From Alcaligenaceae bacterium (GTDB lineage Bacteria; Pseudomonadota; Gammaproteobacteria; Burkholderiales; Burkholderiaceae_B): 64,000 bases of DNA. A program made the translations under genes and the position numbers. The stretch spans positions 61,404 to 125,403 of the forward strand of contig JACCES010000014.1 in NCBI GenBank assembly GCA_013416455.1. The letters are read 5' to 3'. Shown here one piece after another: positions 43,360-52,225 of this stretch; position 1 is the first letter of the stretch, and every line of letters starts with the position of its first letter. Under the pieces are notes generated by a model. It was not told where the DNA came from, did not search any database, and worked only from the letters and a program-made list of their open reading frames with translations.

Positions 43360-44908
43360 GGCTAATCTCCTTTTGTGTTTGAGCTAGGGTTTTGTAGATG
43401 CGGTAATGCTCTTCGGCCGATGGAGGTGTCAACGCCGGCTTCTCGGGTGCATTCCAACCTCCACCCAATGCTTTGTACAAAGCAACCATTTGTACGGCTG
43501 CGTTCAGCTGGGCGTGCGCCACTGCTTTTTCTGCGTCGTGGTAGTTGCGCTGGACAACCAGCAGTTCGATCAGCGTTATGTCGCCCGCAGCGTAGCGTGT
43601 TCTGCTGCGTTCGTAACTGGTACGAGATGCGTGTAACGCGGCAGTACGGCGTTCCAGGCTCGCAAGCCCTGCGTGGTAGTCGCTTATTGTGCGTTCGGCA
43701 TCCCCCAAGGCAATTAGTACGGCCTGCTCATAGGCCAATGCAGCTTGATGTGCAGCCGCCTCGCTGGCCCGGATTTCTGCGCGCACCCGACCACCGTCGA
43801 ACAGTCTCCAGGACACCAATGGCAGGATGGAAAAGCGGGAGCTGGATGCATCAAACCAGCTTCCTGTGCTAAGCGCCTGAAAGCCGCCGCCTATGCCGAT
43901 CGAGAGTTTGGGGAACAACTCGGCGGTGGCAACGCCTATATCGGCTGAGCTTGCAGCCAGGCGCCGCTCTGCGGCCAGAACGTCGGGACGTCGACGCAGT
44001 ATATCGGCGCGTTCCCCGATGGGTAAGGTTCGTAGCGTGAGTGAGCCCATTTGATCGTCAAGCAGTGAAAGCTCACGTTCCGGTGGTGAACCCAGCAATA
44101 CGCCCAGACTAAGCATTGCAGCGCGCTGACGCGCTTGGATATCGGGTAGGGCTGCGTTGGCACTGGCCCACTGTGCATATGCAACATCGACATCGGCAAC
44201 CGAAACATCCCCTTGTGTATGTCGTAGGCGGGTCAGTTCGAGTGTTTGTTTCAGCGTGTCCAGTGTGGATGCCTGGGCACGTAGTTCGTGCTCAGCGCCG
44301 ACAGCCGTGAACCATGCCCTTGCCACTTCGGCAATTATGCGAATACGCACGCCCTGGGCTTCTGCCTCGGTGGCCTGAAGCCGTGCGTACGCGCCCTCTA
44401 GGGCGCGTTGCTTGGCACCAAACAGATCCACTTCCCACGCTGCGTCAAAGCCCGCATCGTAAATAGTCTGATTGGCGTCCAGACCGGGCATCGAGTTGAT
44501 CGGCAAAGGGCCGTTTTCACTTTGTCGCCGCCGGTTGACGCTGGCACCAACTTCGGCAACTGGCAATCGCTCACCAGCAACCCGATCACGTATGGCGCGT
44601 GCCTCGTCGATCTTGCCTGCTGCTTGTCTCAGATCCAGGTTTTGCGTCAGGGCGGTGGCTATTAAACGATCCAGTACCGGATCGTTTAACTCAGACCACC
44701 AATTACTCAGGTTCGCTTGACCGGATGCGTTGGCCAATGGCAGCGACCACCCCTCACCGCTGTCAACCAGCGGCTCCTGATAATCGGGGCCGACGGTGGC
44801 GCAGGCGGTCAGTAGCAGACAAGCTGCGGTCAGCGTGGCAAGGCGCAGGCGGCTGCGAGCTCGATACAATGCGTCGTTAGGTGAATAGCTGGTTGTCATG
44901 AATGTCAT
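43349..44908 (-). CDS. NodT-type outer-membrane efflux lipoprotein
   Basis: 519 residues from MTFMTTSYSPNDAL. The lipobox is LLTACATVG, so it is lipid-anchored. The TolC-like repeats are recognisable (GPDYQEPLVDSGEGWSLPLA, FDAAWEVDLFGAKQRALEGA, RRRPDVLAAERRLAASSADI, AELFPKLSIG). Proteins of this family form the outer-membrane channel of tripartite exporters. It is the last exporter gene, coupled to the permease before it by an ATGA overlap. Confidence 0.92.
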   Translation of the reverse strand: MTFMTTSYSPNDALYRARSRLRLATLTAACLLLTACATVGPDYQEPLVDSGEGWSLPLANASGQANLSNWWSELNDPVLDRLIATALTQNLDLRQAAGKIDEARAIRDRVAGERLPVAEVGASVNRRRQSENGPLPINSMPGLDANQTIYDAGFDAAWEVDLFGAKQRALEGAYARLQATEAEAQGVRIRIIAEVARAWFTAVGAEHELRAQASTLDTLKQTLELTRLRHTQGDVSVADVDVAYAQWASANAALPDIQARQRAAMLSLGVLLGSPPERELSLLDDQMGSLTLRTLPIGERADILRRRPDVLAAERRLAASSADIGVATAELFPKLSIGIGGGFQALSTGSWFDASSSRFSILPLVSWRLFDGGRVRAEIRASEAAAHQAALAYEQAVLIALGDAERTISDYHAGLASLERRTAALHASRTSYERSRTRYAAGDITLIELLVVQRNYHDAEKAVAHAQLNAAVQMVALYKALGGGWNAPEKPALTPPSAEEHYRIYKTLAQTQKEISHGN

Positions 44909-46023
44909 TGCAAACGTCCCCGGACGAATACGGTGGCCATCGTCAGAGTGACCAAGGCGATAAGCGCGAGCGGCCAAAGGCTTGCGAAGATATCAGCAGA
45001 CGGCATGGCTTTGAGAAAACTGCCCTCGACGATGATCAGAAAGTGAGTCAAGGGAATCGCTTGTGCCAGCCATTGCAGAAACAACGGCATGTTTTCCACC
45101 GGCGTGGCGAATCCTGACATCAGTACCGCCGGTACACCAATGGCAAATGCGCCCAGGATGGCTTGCTGCTGGGTCATGCTGACGGCTGAAATCATCAGGC
45201 CGATACCCACCACTGACAGGATGAACAGCACCAGGCAGACCAGCAACAACACAAAGGAGCCTGTAAAGGGAATCCCGAACAGGAACACGCCTGCGCTGAT
45301 CATGAACAGGCCCAGCAGGGTGCCGATGGCCAGGGCTGGCAGCGATTTTGAGATGATGATTTCCGGCGTCGAGGTCGGCGATACGAGCAATTGGTCGAAT
45401 GTGCCCAATTCGCGTTCGCGGGCAATCGACAGCGAGGTGATCAAGAGTGCGCTGAACAGGGCCAGGATGCCGCTAAGGCCAGGCACGATGAACCAGCGGT
45501 AAATCAGGTTCGGGTTGAACCAGTGCCGGGTCACCACGGGGGTTGGCGTTTGCGCTTCGGGCACGACCATGGCGCCGACGTCAGCCGCGATGGTGGACAG
45601 GTAGCCGACCGTAATCTGTCCTGAGTTGCTGCGTCGACCATCAACCAATACCTGTGCGATACCGCTGTCGCCGGCTGCAATGGTGCGGGAAAAGTCGACG
45701 GGTATGGAAAGGGCTGCAATGACTTCGCCTTGGTCGATCAAGGTATGCAATTGTTGCCGGTTGTCGATACGGTGCAGGTGGGTGATGAAGTCTGCATTTT
45801 CCAGGCGCTGGATTAATTCGTGCGACCATCTTCCAATATCCTGGTTGTAAACGGCGACGTCGATGTTGCGGACTTCCAGTGTGGCGGCAAAGGCGAACAC
45901 AAGTAGTTGCAAGATGGGCGGCACGAACACCACCATGCGGCTGCGTGGATCACGCAGTACGCTAAGCACCTCTTTGATGAACTGGGCGCGCAGGCGGGTG
46001 AATGAAAATGCGGAGGCGAACAT
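44905..46023 (-). CDS. ABC-2 type exporter permease (YbhR-like)
   Basis: 372 residues, MFASAFSFTRLRAQFIKEVL start after CTGGAG. One N-terminal helix, a large periplasmic loop (about 50-170) and five C-terminal helices are expected, as in YhhJ/YbhR. Conserved segments are RDPRSRMVVFVPPILQLLVF and RERELGTFDQLLVSPT. It pairs with the permease at 46028-47197 and the double ATPase. Confidence 0.92.
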   Translation of the reverse strand: MFASAFSFTRLRAQFIKEVLSVLRDPRSRMVVFVPPILQLLVFAFAATLEVRNIDVAVYNQDIGRWSHELIQRLENADFITHLHRIDNRQQLHTLIDQGEVIAALSIPVDFSRTIAAGDSGIAQVLVDGRRSNSGQITVGYLSTIAADVGAMVVPEAQTPTPVVTRHWFNPNLIYRWFIVPGLSGILALFSALLITSLSIARERELGTFDQLLVSPTSTPEIIISKSLPALAIGTLLGLFMISAGVFLFGIPFTGSFVLLLVCLVLFILSVVGIGLMISAVSMTQQQAILGAFAIGVPAVLMSGFATPVENMPLFLQWLAQAIPLTHFLIIVEGSFLKAMPSADIFASLWPLALIALVTLTMATVFVRGRLQ

Positions 46024-46027
46024 GGCG

Positions 46028-47197
46028 TCACTCCAGGTTCTTGCGCGTGGCACGCTTGGCAATCATGAAGAACAGCACCCCGATCGCCGCCATGGCCGCC
46101 AGGTTGGGAAGGAACACCGCCCAGATGTCCCCAGCCAGGAACACGGTTTTCAGCGAGTCAACGAAGTAGCGTGCGGGAACCAGCAGTGTGATGGCCCGGA
46201 TCCATGCGGGCATGGCGTCGATTTCGTACAGAAAACCCGACAGCATGAAGGCCGGTAAGAAACCTGTGAAGAGCGCGATTTGCGCCGCGAGGAATTGATT
46301 GCGCGCCAGCGATGAGATGAGCAAACCCTGTCCCAGGGCCGGCACCATGAACACCGCAGATAACAGCATCAATGCAGCGAGAGATCCCCGCAACGGAACG
46401 TTGAAGACAAACACCGCAAGCGCTGCCGCACCAAGCGTGGACAGCATGCCAAGCACGAAATACGGCAGCAGCTTACCGATCAGGATTTCGGCCACTGACG
46501 CCGGTGTGGACAACACCGCTTCCATAGTGCCGCGTTCCCACTCGCGCGCAACCACCAGCGCGGTGAGCATGGTGCCGATGATGGTCATTACGATGGCGAT
46601 CGCGCCGGGAACCAGAGCACGCCGGCTTTCAAGCTCGGCATTGAACCAGTAGCGTGGTTCGAGCACGATGGCTTGAGGCGATGCTCCGATATCGAGTCCA
46701 GTGCGCCAGGTCTGTACGACGCCTCGCGAGTAGTTCTCGACATAATTGGCGGTGTTGGGATATGAGCCGTCGGTGATGATCTGTACGAGCGGTTCGCTGC
46801 CCATTAGCGCCATGCGCTGCTCAAAGTCTTGCGGGATGACGACATAACCGCGCAGTTCACCGGACACTAGCATGTTGGCGATTTCCCGGCGGTCATGGAC
46901 GAAGTGCGCATCCAGATAGTCGGTAGCCGCGAATGCGGCTGCCAGTGCCTGGGCCGAAGCCCCTTCTGATTCCATCACGACACCGATGCGTACCTGCTTG
47001 GCGTCCAACGACACAGCGTAGGCAAACAGAAGGAGCAAGATCACGGGCAACACAAAAGCGATCAGCAGTGTTGACGGATCGCGCAGCGCTTGAAGACTTT
47101 CTTTGTAGATCAAGGCCCGTAAGCGTTGCAGATCGAAGCGACGCATGTTTGCGACCTGTGCGGAAGCGCCGTGGGGGTCAGGCGTCGAGGTGCTCAT
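46028..47197 (-). CDS. ABC-2 type exporter permease (YbhS-like)
   Basis: 389 residues with the same topology as its partner. Conserved segments are YKESLQALRDPSTLLIAFVL and REWERGTMEAVLSTPASVAE. It overlaps the ATPase gene by 4 bp. In E. coli the homologous YbhS and YbhR form the membrane part of the YbhFSR exporter, linked to sodium/lithium and some antibiotics. Confidence 0.92.
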   Translation of the reverse strand: MSTSTPDPHGASAQVANMRRFDLQRLRALIYKESLQALRDPSTLLIAFVLPVILLLLFAYAVSLDAKQVRIGVVMESEGASAQALAAAFAATDYLDAHFVHDRREIANMLVSGELRGYVVIPQDFEQRMALMGSEPLVQIITDGSYPNTANYVENYSRGVVQTWRTGLDIGASPQAIVLEPRYWFNAELESRRALVPGAIAIVMTIIGTMLTALVVAREWERGTMEAVLSTPASVAEILIGKLLPYFVLGMLSTLGAAALAVFVFNVPLRGSLAALMLLSAVFMVPALGQGLLISSLARNQFLAAQIALFTGFLPAFMLSGFLYEIDAMPAWIRAITLLVPARYFVDSLKTVFLAGDIWAVFLPNLAAMAAIGVLFFMIAKRATRKNLE

Positions 47198-48960
47198 GCG
47201 GATGCCTCGTCGTTTTGTGGGTCGGATTCCACCATATGAATAAAGGCGTCTTCCATCGTTGGGTCTGGTGTTTCTGCGGTGGCGGCCCTTTGCTTGAGCG
47301 CATCTGGAGTGTCCAGTGCAATCAGGCGCGCGCGCGAAAGCAAGGCGACGCGATCACAGTATTCGGCTTCGTCCATGAAGTGGGTGGTGACCATGATGGT
47401 CACTCCCTTGCGTGCCAGACCGTTGATGTGGGTCCAGAACTCGCGGCGGGTGATCGGGTCAACTCCGGATGTCGGTTCGTCAAGAAAGAGTACGGGTGGG
47501 CGATGCATCAAGGAACAAGCCAGCGCCAGCCGTTGCTTAAGTCCCAGGGGCAGAGAGTCGGGCGTGGCCGATAGCCAATTACCCAAATCGAAGGTGTCGA
47601 TCATTTCTTCGATGCGCTCGCGCCGTGTCTGCCGCTCCAGCCCGTACACACCTGCCGAGAACTCCAGGTTCTGGCGTACAGAGAGCAGGCCGTAGAGAGA
47701 GAACTTTTGCGCCATATAACCCAGCTTGCTTTTGGCGGCACCGGTAGCCTGCCGCAGATCGTGCCCGACTACCTGGGCCTCGCCATCGGTGGGCTTGAGC
47801 AGGCCGCACAGCATCTTGAAAGTGGTGGATTTTCCCGCCCCGTTAGGGCCAAGCAAGCCGAATATTTCGCCTTTTTGCACATCGAAACTGACGTTATCAG
47901 TGGCGGTGAAATTGCCGAAGCGCTTAGTGAGATTACGGCACGAAACGGCAATATCAGAACCGAGTTCGACGACGGGCAGGCGTTCGGCCAGAGCTGACGT
48001 GCCGCCGGGTCCGCCACCCAGCAGATCAATGAAGGCATCTTCGAACCGTGCGGGTACCGGCGTTAATGCCTCTTGCACCTGATCGGCCAGTGTCTGGATC
48101 GATTCCGGTTGGGCGCCAGCGCGCAGTACGATGCGTACGCCCGCCCCTTGGATGACACCGTCGCTTACGGCATCGAGATTCAGTGCCTGGGTCAACACCG
48201 CCCGACGCTGAGAACCTACGTTTTGCAAACGAAAGCTGCGTCCCTCAAGCTGTGCCGTCAGAGTTTGCGGCGGGCCATCGAACAGTAACTGTCCTTGATT
48301 GAGCAACAAAACGCTTTCACAGCGCTCGGCCTCGTCCAGATAGGCGGTGGACCAGACCACGGCCATGCCTTCATCGGTCAGAGCCTGCACCATGCGCCAT
48401 AAGTCTTGCCGGCTGACCGGATCGACGCCTACGCCCGGTTCGTCCAGCAGCAACACCTTGGGTCGAGCCATCAGCGCACAGGCCAGGCCTAGTTTCTGTT
48501 TCATGCCGCCGGAAAGTTTGCCGGCCAGACGCTCGGTGAACGGCCCGAGCCTCGTAAAATTCAGCAGTTCGGCAAACAGTTCAGTATGGCGGTCGGCATC
48601 CATACCACGAAGCTGCGCGTAGAGGCGCATGTTCTCCATCACTGACAAATCTTCGTAGAGCCCGAAGCGCTGCGGCATGTAGCCGGTGATCACGTGGATC
48701 GCTTCGTTATCTTGCACGACATCGTATCCCGCCACAGTGGCCCGACCAGTATTGGGTTCGAGCAGACCGGTCAGGATACGCATGAGTGTCGTTTTTCCCG
48801 CACCATCAGGACCTACCAGCCCGGTCAGCCGTCCGTAATGGATTGACGCGTTCAAATCCTGCAAGGCCTGGACATTGCTGAAATTTTTGTTCAGCGCTTC
48901 GATCACGACGGCAGCGTTCTCATGTTGTGAGGTGCCAGCCAGGGTGGAACGGGCGTGCAT
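47194..48960 (-). CDS. ABC exporter ATPase with two nucleotide-binding domains (YbhF-like)
   Basis: 588 residues. NBD1: Walker A GPDGAGKTT, signature LSGGMKQKLG, Walker B VLLLDEPGVGVDP. NBD2: Walker A GPNGAGKST, a signature-like LPLGLKQRLALA (SGG replaced), Walker B VLFLDEPTSGVDP. ATG 48960 overlaps the membrane-fusion gene region closely. The degenerate second signature suggests one fully competent ATP site, which is normal for asymmetric exporters. Confidence 0.93.
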   Translation of the reverse strand: MHARSTLAGTSQHENAAVVIEALNKNFSNVQALQDLNASIHYGRLTGLVGPDGAGKTTLMRILTGLLEPNTGRATVAGYDVVQDNEAIHVITGYMPQRFGLYEDLSVMENMRLYAQLRGMDADRHTELFAELLNFTRLGPFTERLAGKLSGGMKQKLGLACALMARPKVLLLDEPGVGVDPVSRQDLWRMVQALTDEGMAVVWSTAYLDEAERCESVLLLNQGQLLFDGPPQTLTAQLEGRSFRLQNVGSQRRAVLTQALNLDAVSDGVIQGAGVRIVLRAGAQPESIQTLADQVQEALTPVPARFEDAFIDLLGGGPGGTSALAERLPVVELGSDIAVSCRNLTKRFGNFTATDNVSFDVQKGEIFGLLGPNGAGKSTTFKMLCGLLKPTDGEAQVVGHDLRQATGAAKSKLGYMAQKFSLYGLLSVRQNLEFSAGVYGLERQTRRERIEEMIDTFDLGNWLSATPDSLPLGLKQRLALACSLMHRPPVLFLDEPTSGVDPITRREFWTHINGLARKGVTIMVTTHFMDEAEYCDRVALLSRARLIALDTPDALKQRAATAETPDPTMEDAFIHMVESDPQNDEASA

Positions 48961-48961
48961 C

Positions 48962-49987
48962 TCAATTTTTCCTGTCTTGGATGCTGGAAGCGGTATGGGT
49001 GTCAACGTCTATCGTCACGGGCATGCCTTGGCGCAATCCCTTGTCGCTGTCGGCTTCATCAATAACGATACGCAGGCGGTACACCAGATCGGTGCGCAAG
49101 TCCGTGGTTTCTACGGTCTTGGGGGTGAACTCCGCGCGTGGCGAGATAAAACCGATCTGGCCATAATAAATTTTGTTGGACGAGTCGTTTGTAACCCTCA
49201 CCCTGGTACCGGGCGCGATGCGCCCGAGGTCTGGTTCCGCGACGTAGGCTCGGACATATACAGGCTGATCCAGACTCAGGCTGTAGACGGTGCTTTGGCT
49301 TGCCACCATGCTGCCCGGCTCACGAACCCGTGCAATCACAGTGCCGTTGCTGGGTGCCAGCAGTTCGGTATCGGTCAGAGCCGTGGCGGTCTGGGCACGA
49401 GTTGCTTGTGTGGCTGCCAAGTGGGCCTGGGCGGCGGCGATGTCTTCTTGACGGAAACCTTCCATGGCGAGCGACAGGGCGGCCTCGGCAGACGCTACTG
49501 CAGCAGCGGCCTGGTCACGTGCTGCTCGCGCGGCATCGACGGTACGCCGGCTACTGGCTCCGGAAGCCACTAAGCTGCTTTGACGCTGGTAGTCGCGCTC
49601 TGTGTTAACGGCGACGGCTCGTGCCTGCTTGAGTGCTTCCTGTGCCTGAGTGATTTCCTGGGGCCGCAAGCCACTGCGCAATTTGGTCAGCTCCGCCTGC
49701 GCCACCTGCACTGAGGCATCAGCCGACGCCAATGCATCACGATAAGGTTGGTCGTCGAGAACCGCCATACGAGTTCCGGCGAGGACCGTGTCGCCTTCGT
49801 CGAATGTCATTTCAGCAATGCGTCCTGGTTGGCGAAAAGCCAGTTGCACTTCTCGGATATCGACGTTGCCATATAAACGTAGCTGGCTTTCGTCTGTATC
49901 GGTGCGCTGTATCCATATATAACCTCCGCCAAGTGTGATGGCTACGATGGCGAGCGCTGCAACGGAAAGTTTTCCGGCCTTCTTCAT
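48962..49987 (-). CDS. HlyD-family membrane-fusion protein (YbhG-like)
   Basis: 341 residues with an N-terminal membrane anchor (about 8-26), a lipoyl half-motif near residue 40-75 (GNVDIREVQLAFRQPGRIAE), long coiled coils (about 90-205) and the second lipoyl half LLAPSNGTVIARVREPG. It bridges the ABC permeases and the outer-membrane lipoprotein. It is coupled to the TetR gene by an ATGA overlap. Confidence 0.93.
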   Translation of the reverse strand: MKKAGKLSVAALAIVAITLGGGYIWIQRTDTDESQLRLYGNVDIREVQLAFRQPGRIAEMTFDEGDTVLAGTRMAVLDDQPYRDALASADASVQVAQAELTKLRSGLRPQEITQAQEALKQARAVAVNTERDYQRQSSLVASGASSRRTVDAARAARDQAAAAVASAEAALSLAMEGFRQEDIAAAQAHLAATQATRAQTATALTDTELLAPSNGTVIARVREPGSMVASQSTVYSLSLDQPVYVRAYVAEPDLGRIAPGTRVRVTNDSSNKIYYGQIGFISPRAEFTPKTVETTDLRTDLVYRLRIVIDEADSDKGLRQGMPVTIDVDTHTASSIQDRKN

Positions 49988-50601
49988 TTGGTGTTTTCCA
50001 TGCGGCTGATGCCACGACGATAGATCGCGAACACATTGGGCGCGTCATGGCGGATGCGTGCGACATCGTCAGCCATCAACGACTGCATCACCAATCCCTG
50101 AATGGTGCCAATGAACAGAAGGGCGGCTGCTTTGACGTCCAAGTCAGGATCCAATTCACCTTGCGCCTTGCCGGCTTCGAGTAGACGGCATAGGCGCTCT
50201 CCATAGCGTTGGGTTAGCGTTTGCACCATCCGTTTGGGCAGCGTTTCTTCCGCGCGTTGCAGCTCTCCAAAAAGCATTCGAGGCACCCCTGGGTGTTCGG
50301 ATACGAAACCGATGTGTGTCATGAAAACGGCTTCCAGGGCTTCGATTGGCGATGCAGCACTGTTTGCAGCTTTGTCCACGCGCGCCAACAAGCGTTCCGA
50401 AACCCAGGACATGACCGCCTGAAGAATGGCATCTTTGTTTGGAAAATGCCGAAATAGCGCACCTTGAGTCAGGCCCATACGCTGTGCAATTGCCGTGGTG
50501 GTGATATCACTGGGGTTCTGTTCGCCGGCTAGATCAACCACCGCCTCGACCGTTGCTGCACGCCGCTCTTCGGCAGGAAGGTGCTTGGGACGTTGATTCA
50601 T
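49984..50601 (-). CDS. TetR-family regulator (CecR-like)
   Basis: 205 residues. The HTH (about 12-60) has ITTTAIAQRMGLTQGALFRHFPNKDAILQAV. The ligand domain has TIQGLVMQSLMADD. Gene order TetR, membrane fusion, double ATPase, two permeases matches E. coli cecR-ybhGFSR exactly. An AGTAAT-CT-ATTACT dyad at 50622-50635 lies 20 bp before the start and should be its operator, giving self-repression. Confidence 0.93.
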   Translation of the reverse strand: MNQRPKHLPAEERRAATVEAVVDLAGEQNPSDITTTAIAQRMGLTQGALFRHFPNKDAILQAVMSWVSERLLARVDKAANSAASPIEALEAVFMTHIGFVSEHPGVPRMLFGELQRAEETLPKRMVQTLTQRYGERLCRLLEAGKAQGELDPDLDVKAAALLFIGTIQGLVMQSLMADDVARIRHDAPNVFAIYRRGISRMENTK

Positions 50602-50621
50602 TGCTTATCCATTTGAAAGTA

Positions 50622-50635
50622 AGTAATCTATTACT
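50622..50635 (-). promoter_or_regulatory. TetR-type operator
   Basis: AGTAAT-CT-ATTACT is a perfect dyad in the A/T-rich promoter of the nine-gene operon, immediately upstream of the TetR gene. Confidence 0.6.
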
Positions 50636-50687
50636 ATCTTATCATGATGACGCTACCTGGGATAGAGATTTAATAGAGGAGATTGTG

Positions 50688-50789
50688 ATGGTAGAAAAAA
50701 TCGTCACTGAACATAGGCTGCTACTCCTGGAGGGCGGTGCACGTGCCTCCGGATATTCTGCAGAAGATTGTCTGCTGAACGAGGCATAA
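50688..50789 (+). CDS. 33-residue small ORF before traR
   Basis: MVEKIVTEHRLLLLEGG and 16 more residues, preceded by a very strong GAGGAG at 6 bp. Its stop touches the traR start without a gap, so translation could be coupled. No family recognised. It may be a leader peptide or a conserved tail of a gene cut when the cargo inserted. Confidence 0.45.
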   Translation: MVEKIVTEHRLLLLEGGARASGYSAEDCLLNEA

Positions 50790-51713
50790 ATGGAGCTTCG
50801 TCATCTTCGAGGCTTCCTCGCCGTTGCTGAAGAACTGCATTTTGGTCGAGCCGCAGAACGTCTGCATATAGAGCAGTCGCCGCTGTCACGGACGATCAAA
50901 GAGTTGGAGGAAGATCTTGGGGCGCAACTGTTTGTGCGTACTACACGCAGTACGCGCCTGACCCGTGCCGGTCATGAGTTTCTAGTGCATGCACGCCGCA
51001 TTCTGCCGATGGTGCAGCAGGCCAGAGACAGTACCCAGGCGGTCGCGAACGGCTATCAGCGTCAGTTGCGTATTGCCTTGTCGGACGCCTTGCCGTCCCC
51101 GTGCCTGCCGGCATTGCTGGCCCGATGCCGGGAGCAGGAACCGGAGGTTGAGGTACGCATGTTTGAGATGCCATTCTCGGAACAATTCCGAGGTTTGCAC
51201 GATGGCCTTTATGACGTGGGCCTTAATCAAGTGGGCGACGTTGGTGATGCATTGGTAGCGCGCCCCGTCTGGCATGATCCGCTTCGAGTCGTCCTGCCTG
51301 AGCGCCACCCTCTGTTGAACCATAGCCAAGTGCCTTTGGGGGAAATATTGCGTTATCCCCTGGTTTTAGGTCACACGACAATATTCGAGGGTTTTACGCG
51401 ACAGATAGATCGCATTTTGCGCCAGACCGATCAGGAGCCGTTGATACTCGAACGGGTAGGTTCGTTCGACATGATGGTGACGCTGGTAGCTGCCGGGTAT
51501 GCCCTGGGATTGGCTGGCGCTTCGCATATGCTTGTATGCGGTGACCGCGGCGTCGTGGCACGGCCTCTGGCCGGCAAAGCGGCCACGCTTACAACCTATC
51601 TGGTGCATCGCAATGAAAATCTGTCCGCAGCTATGGAACGATTCATCGACCGAGTGGAAACACTGGAATGGTCGGGTACAGACTCACCCGATTACCGTCA
51701 ACCCGATATCTAG
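50790..51713 (+). CDS. traR: LysR-family regulator TraR
   Basis: 307 residues. HTH domain 1-60: MELRHLRGFLAVAEELHFGR, AAERLHIEQSPLSRTIKELE. The effector domain follows. It sits directly upstream of eexN, traG and the trb operon in Tn4371-family ICEs, where it is called traR, and probably activates transfer genes. The inducer is unknown. Confidence 0.92.
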   Translation: MELRHLRGFLAVAEELHFGRAAERLHIEQSPLSRTIKELEEDLGAQLFVRTTRSTRLTRAGHEFLVHARRILPMVQQARDSTQAVANGYQRQLRIALSDALPSPCLPALLARCREQEPEVEVRMFEMPFSEQFRGLHDGLYDVGLNQVGDVGDALVARPVWHDPLRVVLPERHPLLNHSQVPLGEILRYPLVLGHTTIFEGFTRQIDRILRQTDQEPLILERVGSFDMMVTLVAAGYALGLAGASHMLVCGDRGVVARPLAGKAATLTTYLVHRNENLSAAMERFIDRVETLEWSGTDSPDYRQPDI

Positions 51714-51721
51714 GAGGTGTG

Positions 51722-51991
51722 ATGCGCAAACTATCATTGTTATTGATTTTGATCGTCGGGCTGGCCGGTTGCGGCCTGTCTGAAACGCCCATACCTGAAC
51801 CCGACATACCAACTGTCGAGGAACTGGCTGCCGACCCCGCCCGGCTGAAGGCGTTGCGCGAGCAGTGCAAAACCCATCGCTCTAACCTGGGCGACGTGTT
51901 GTGCGACCGGGTCGCCGAAGCTACGCGCATACGCTTCTACGGTGACGGTACCGTGCCTTACACCCCATCGGATACGCCACCCAAGTTCTGA
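51722..51991 (+). CDS. eexN: EexN-type entry-exclusion lipoprotein
   Basis: 89 residues: signal peptide and lipobox LIVGLAGCG, then TVEELAADPARLKALREQCK and DVLCDRVAEATRIRFYG, the EexN/TrbK pattern with a Cys pair. It blocks entry of a second copy of the element at the mating channel. AGGAGG precedes ATG 51722, 8 bp after traR. Confidence 0.9.
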   Translation: MRKLSLLLILIVGLAGCGLSETPIPEPDIPTVEELAADPARLKALREQCKTHRSNLGDVLCDRVAEATRIRFYGDGTVPYTPSDTPPKF

Positions 51992-52033
51992 TTCGTCGGC
52001 ATTTCCCTACAAATCCTGTTTTTCTTTATTGAC

Positions 52034-52066
52034 ACGCCGCAACGCGCCCGAGCCTGCGGCGTTTTC
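52034..52066 (+). terminator. Rho-independent terminator after eexN
   Basis: ACGCCGCA and TGCGGCGT pair over a 13-nt loop and are followed by TTTCTT, between eexN and traG. Confidence 0.75.
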
Positions 52067-52225
52067 TTCGTGTGCGCCCCTCCATGAATTGATGTTTTTT
52101 TCATCAGCATTGTCCTGATAACGGTCTTTGACCGGCACTGACCTGGCACCGATGCTCATAGGCAGGCACATCCGTGTGCCGCTATTGAACGAGGAAATCA
52201 GGCAGAAGAAGTCGGAGGCTGGGCC

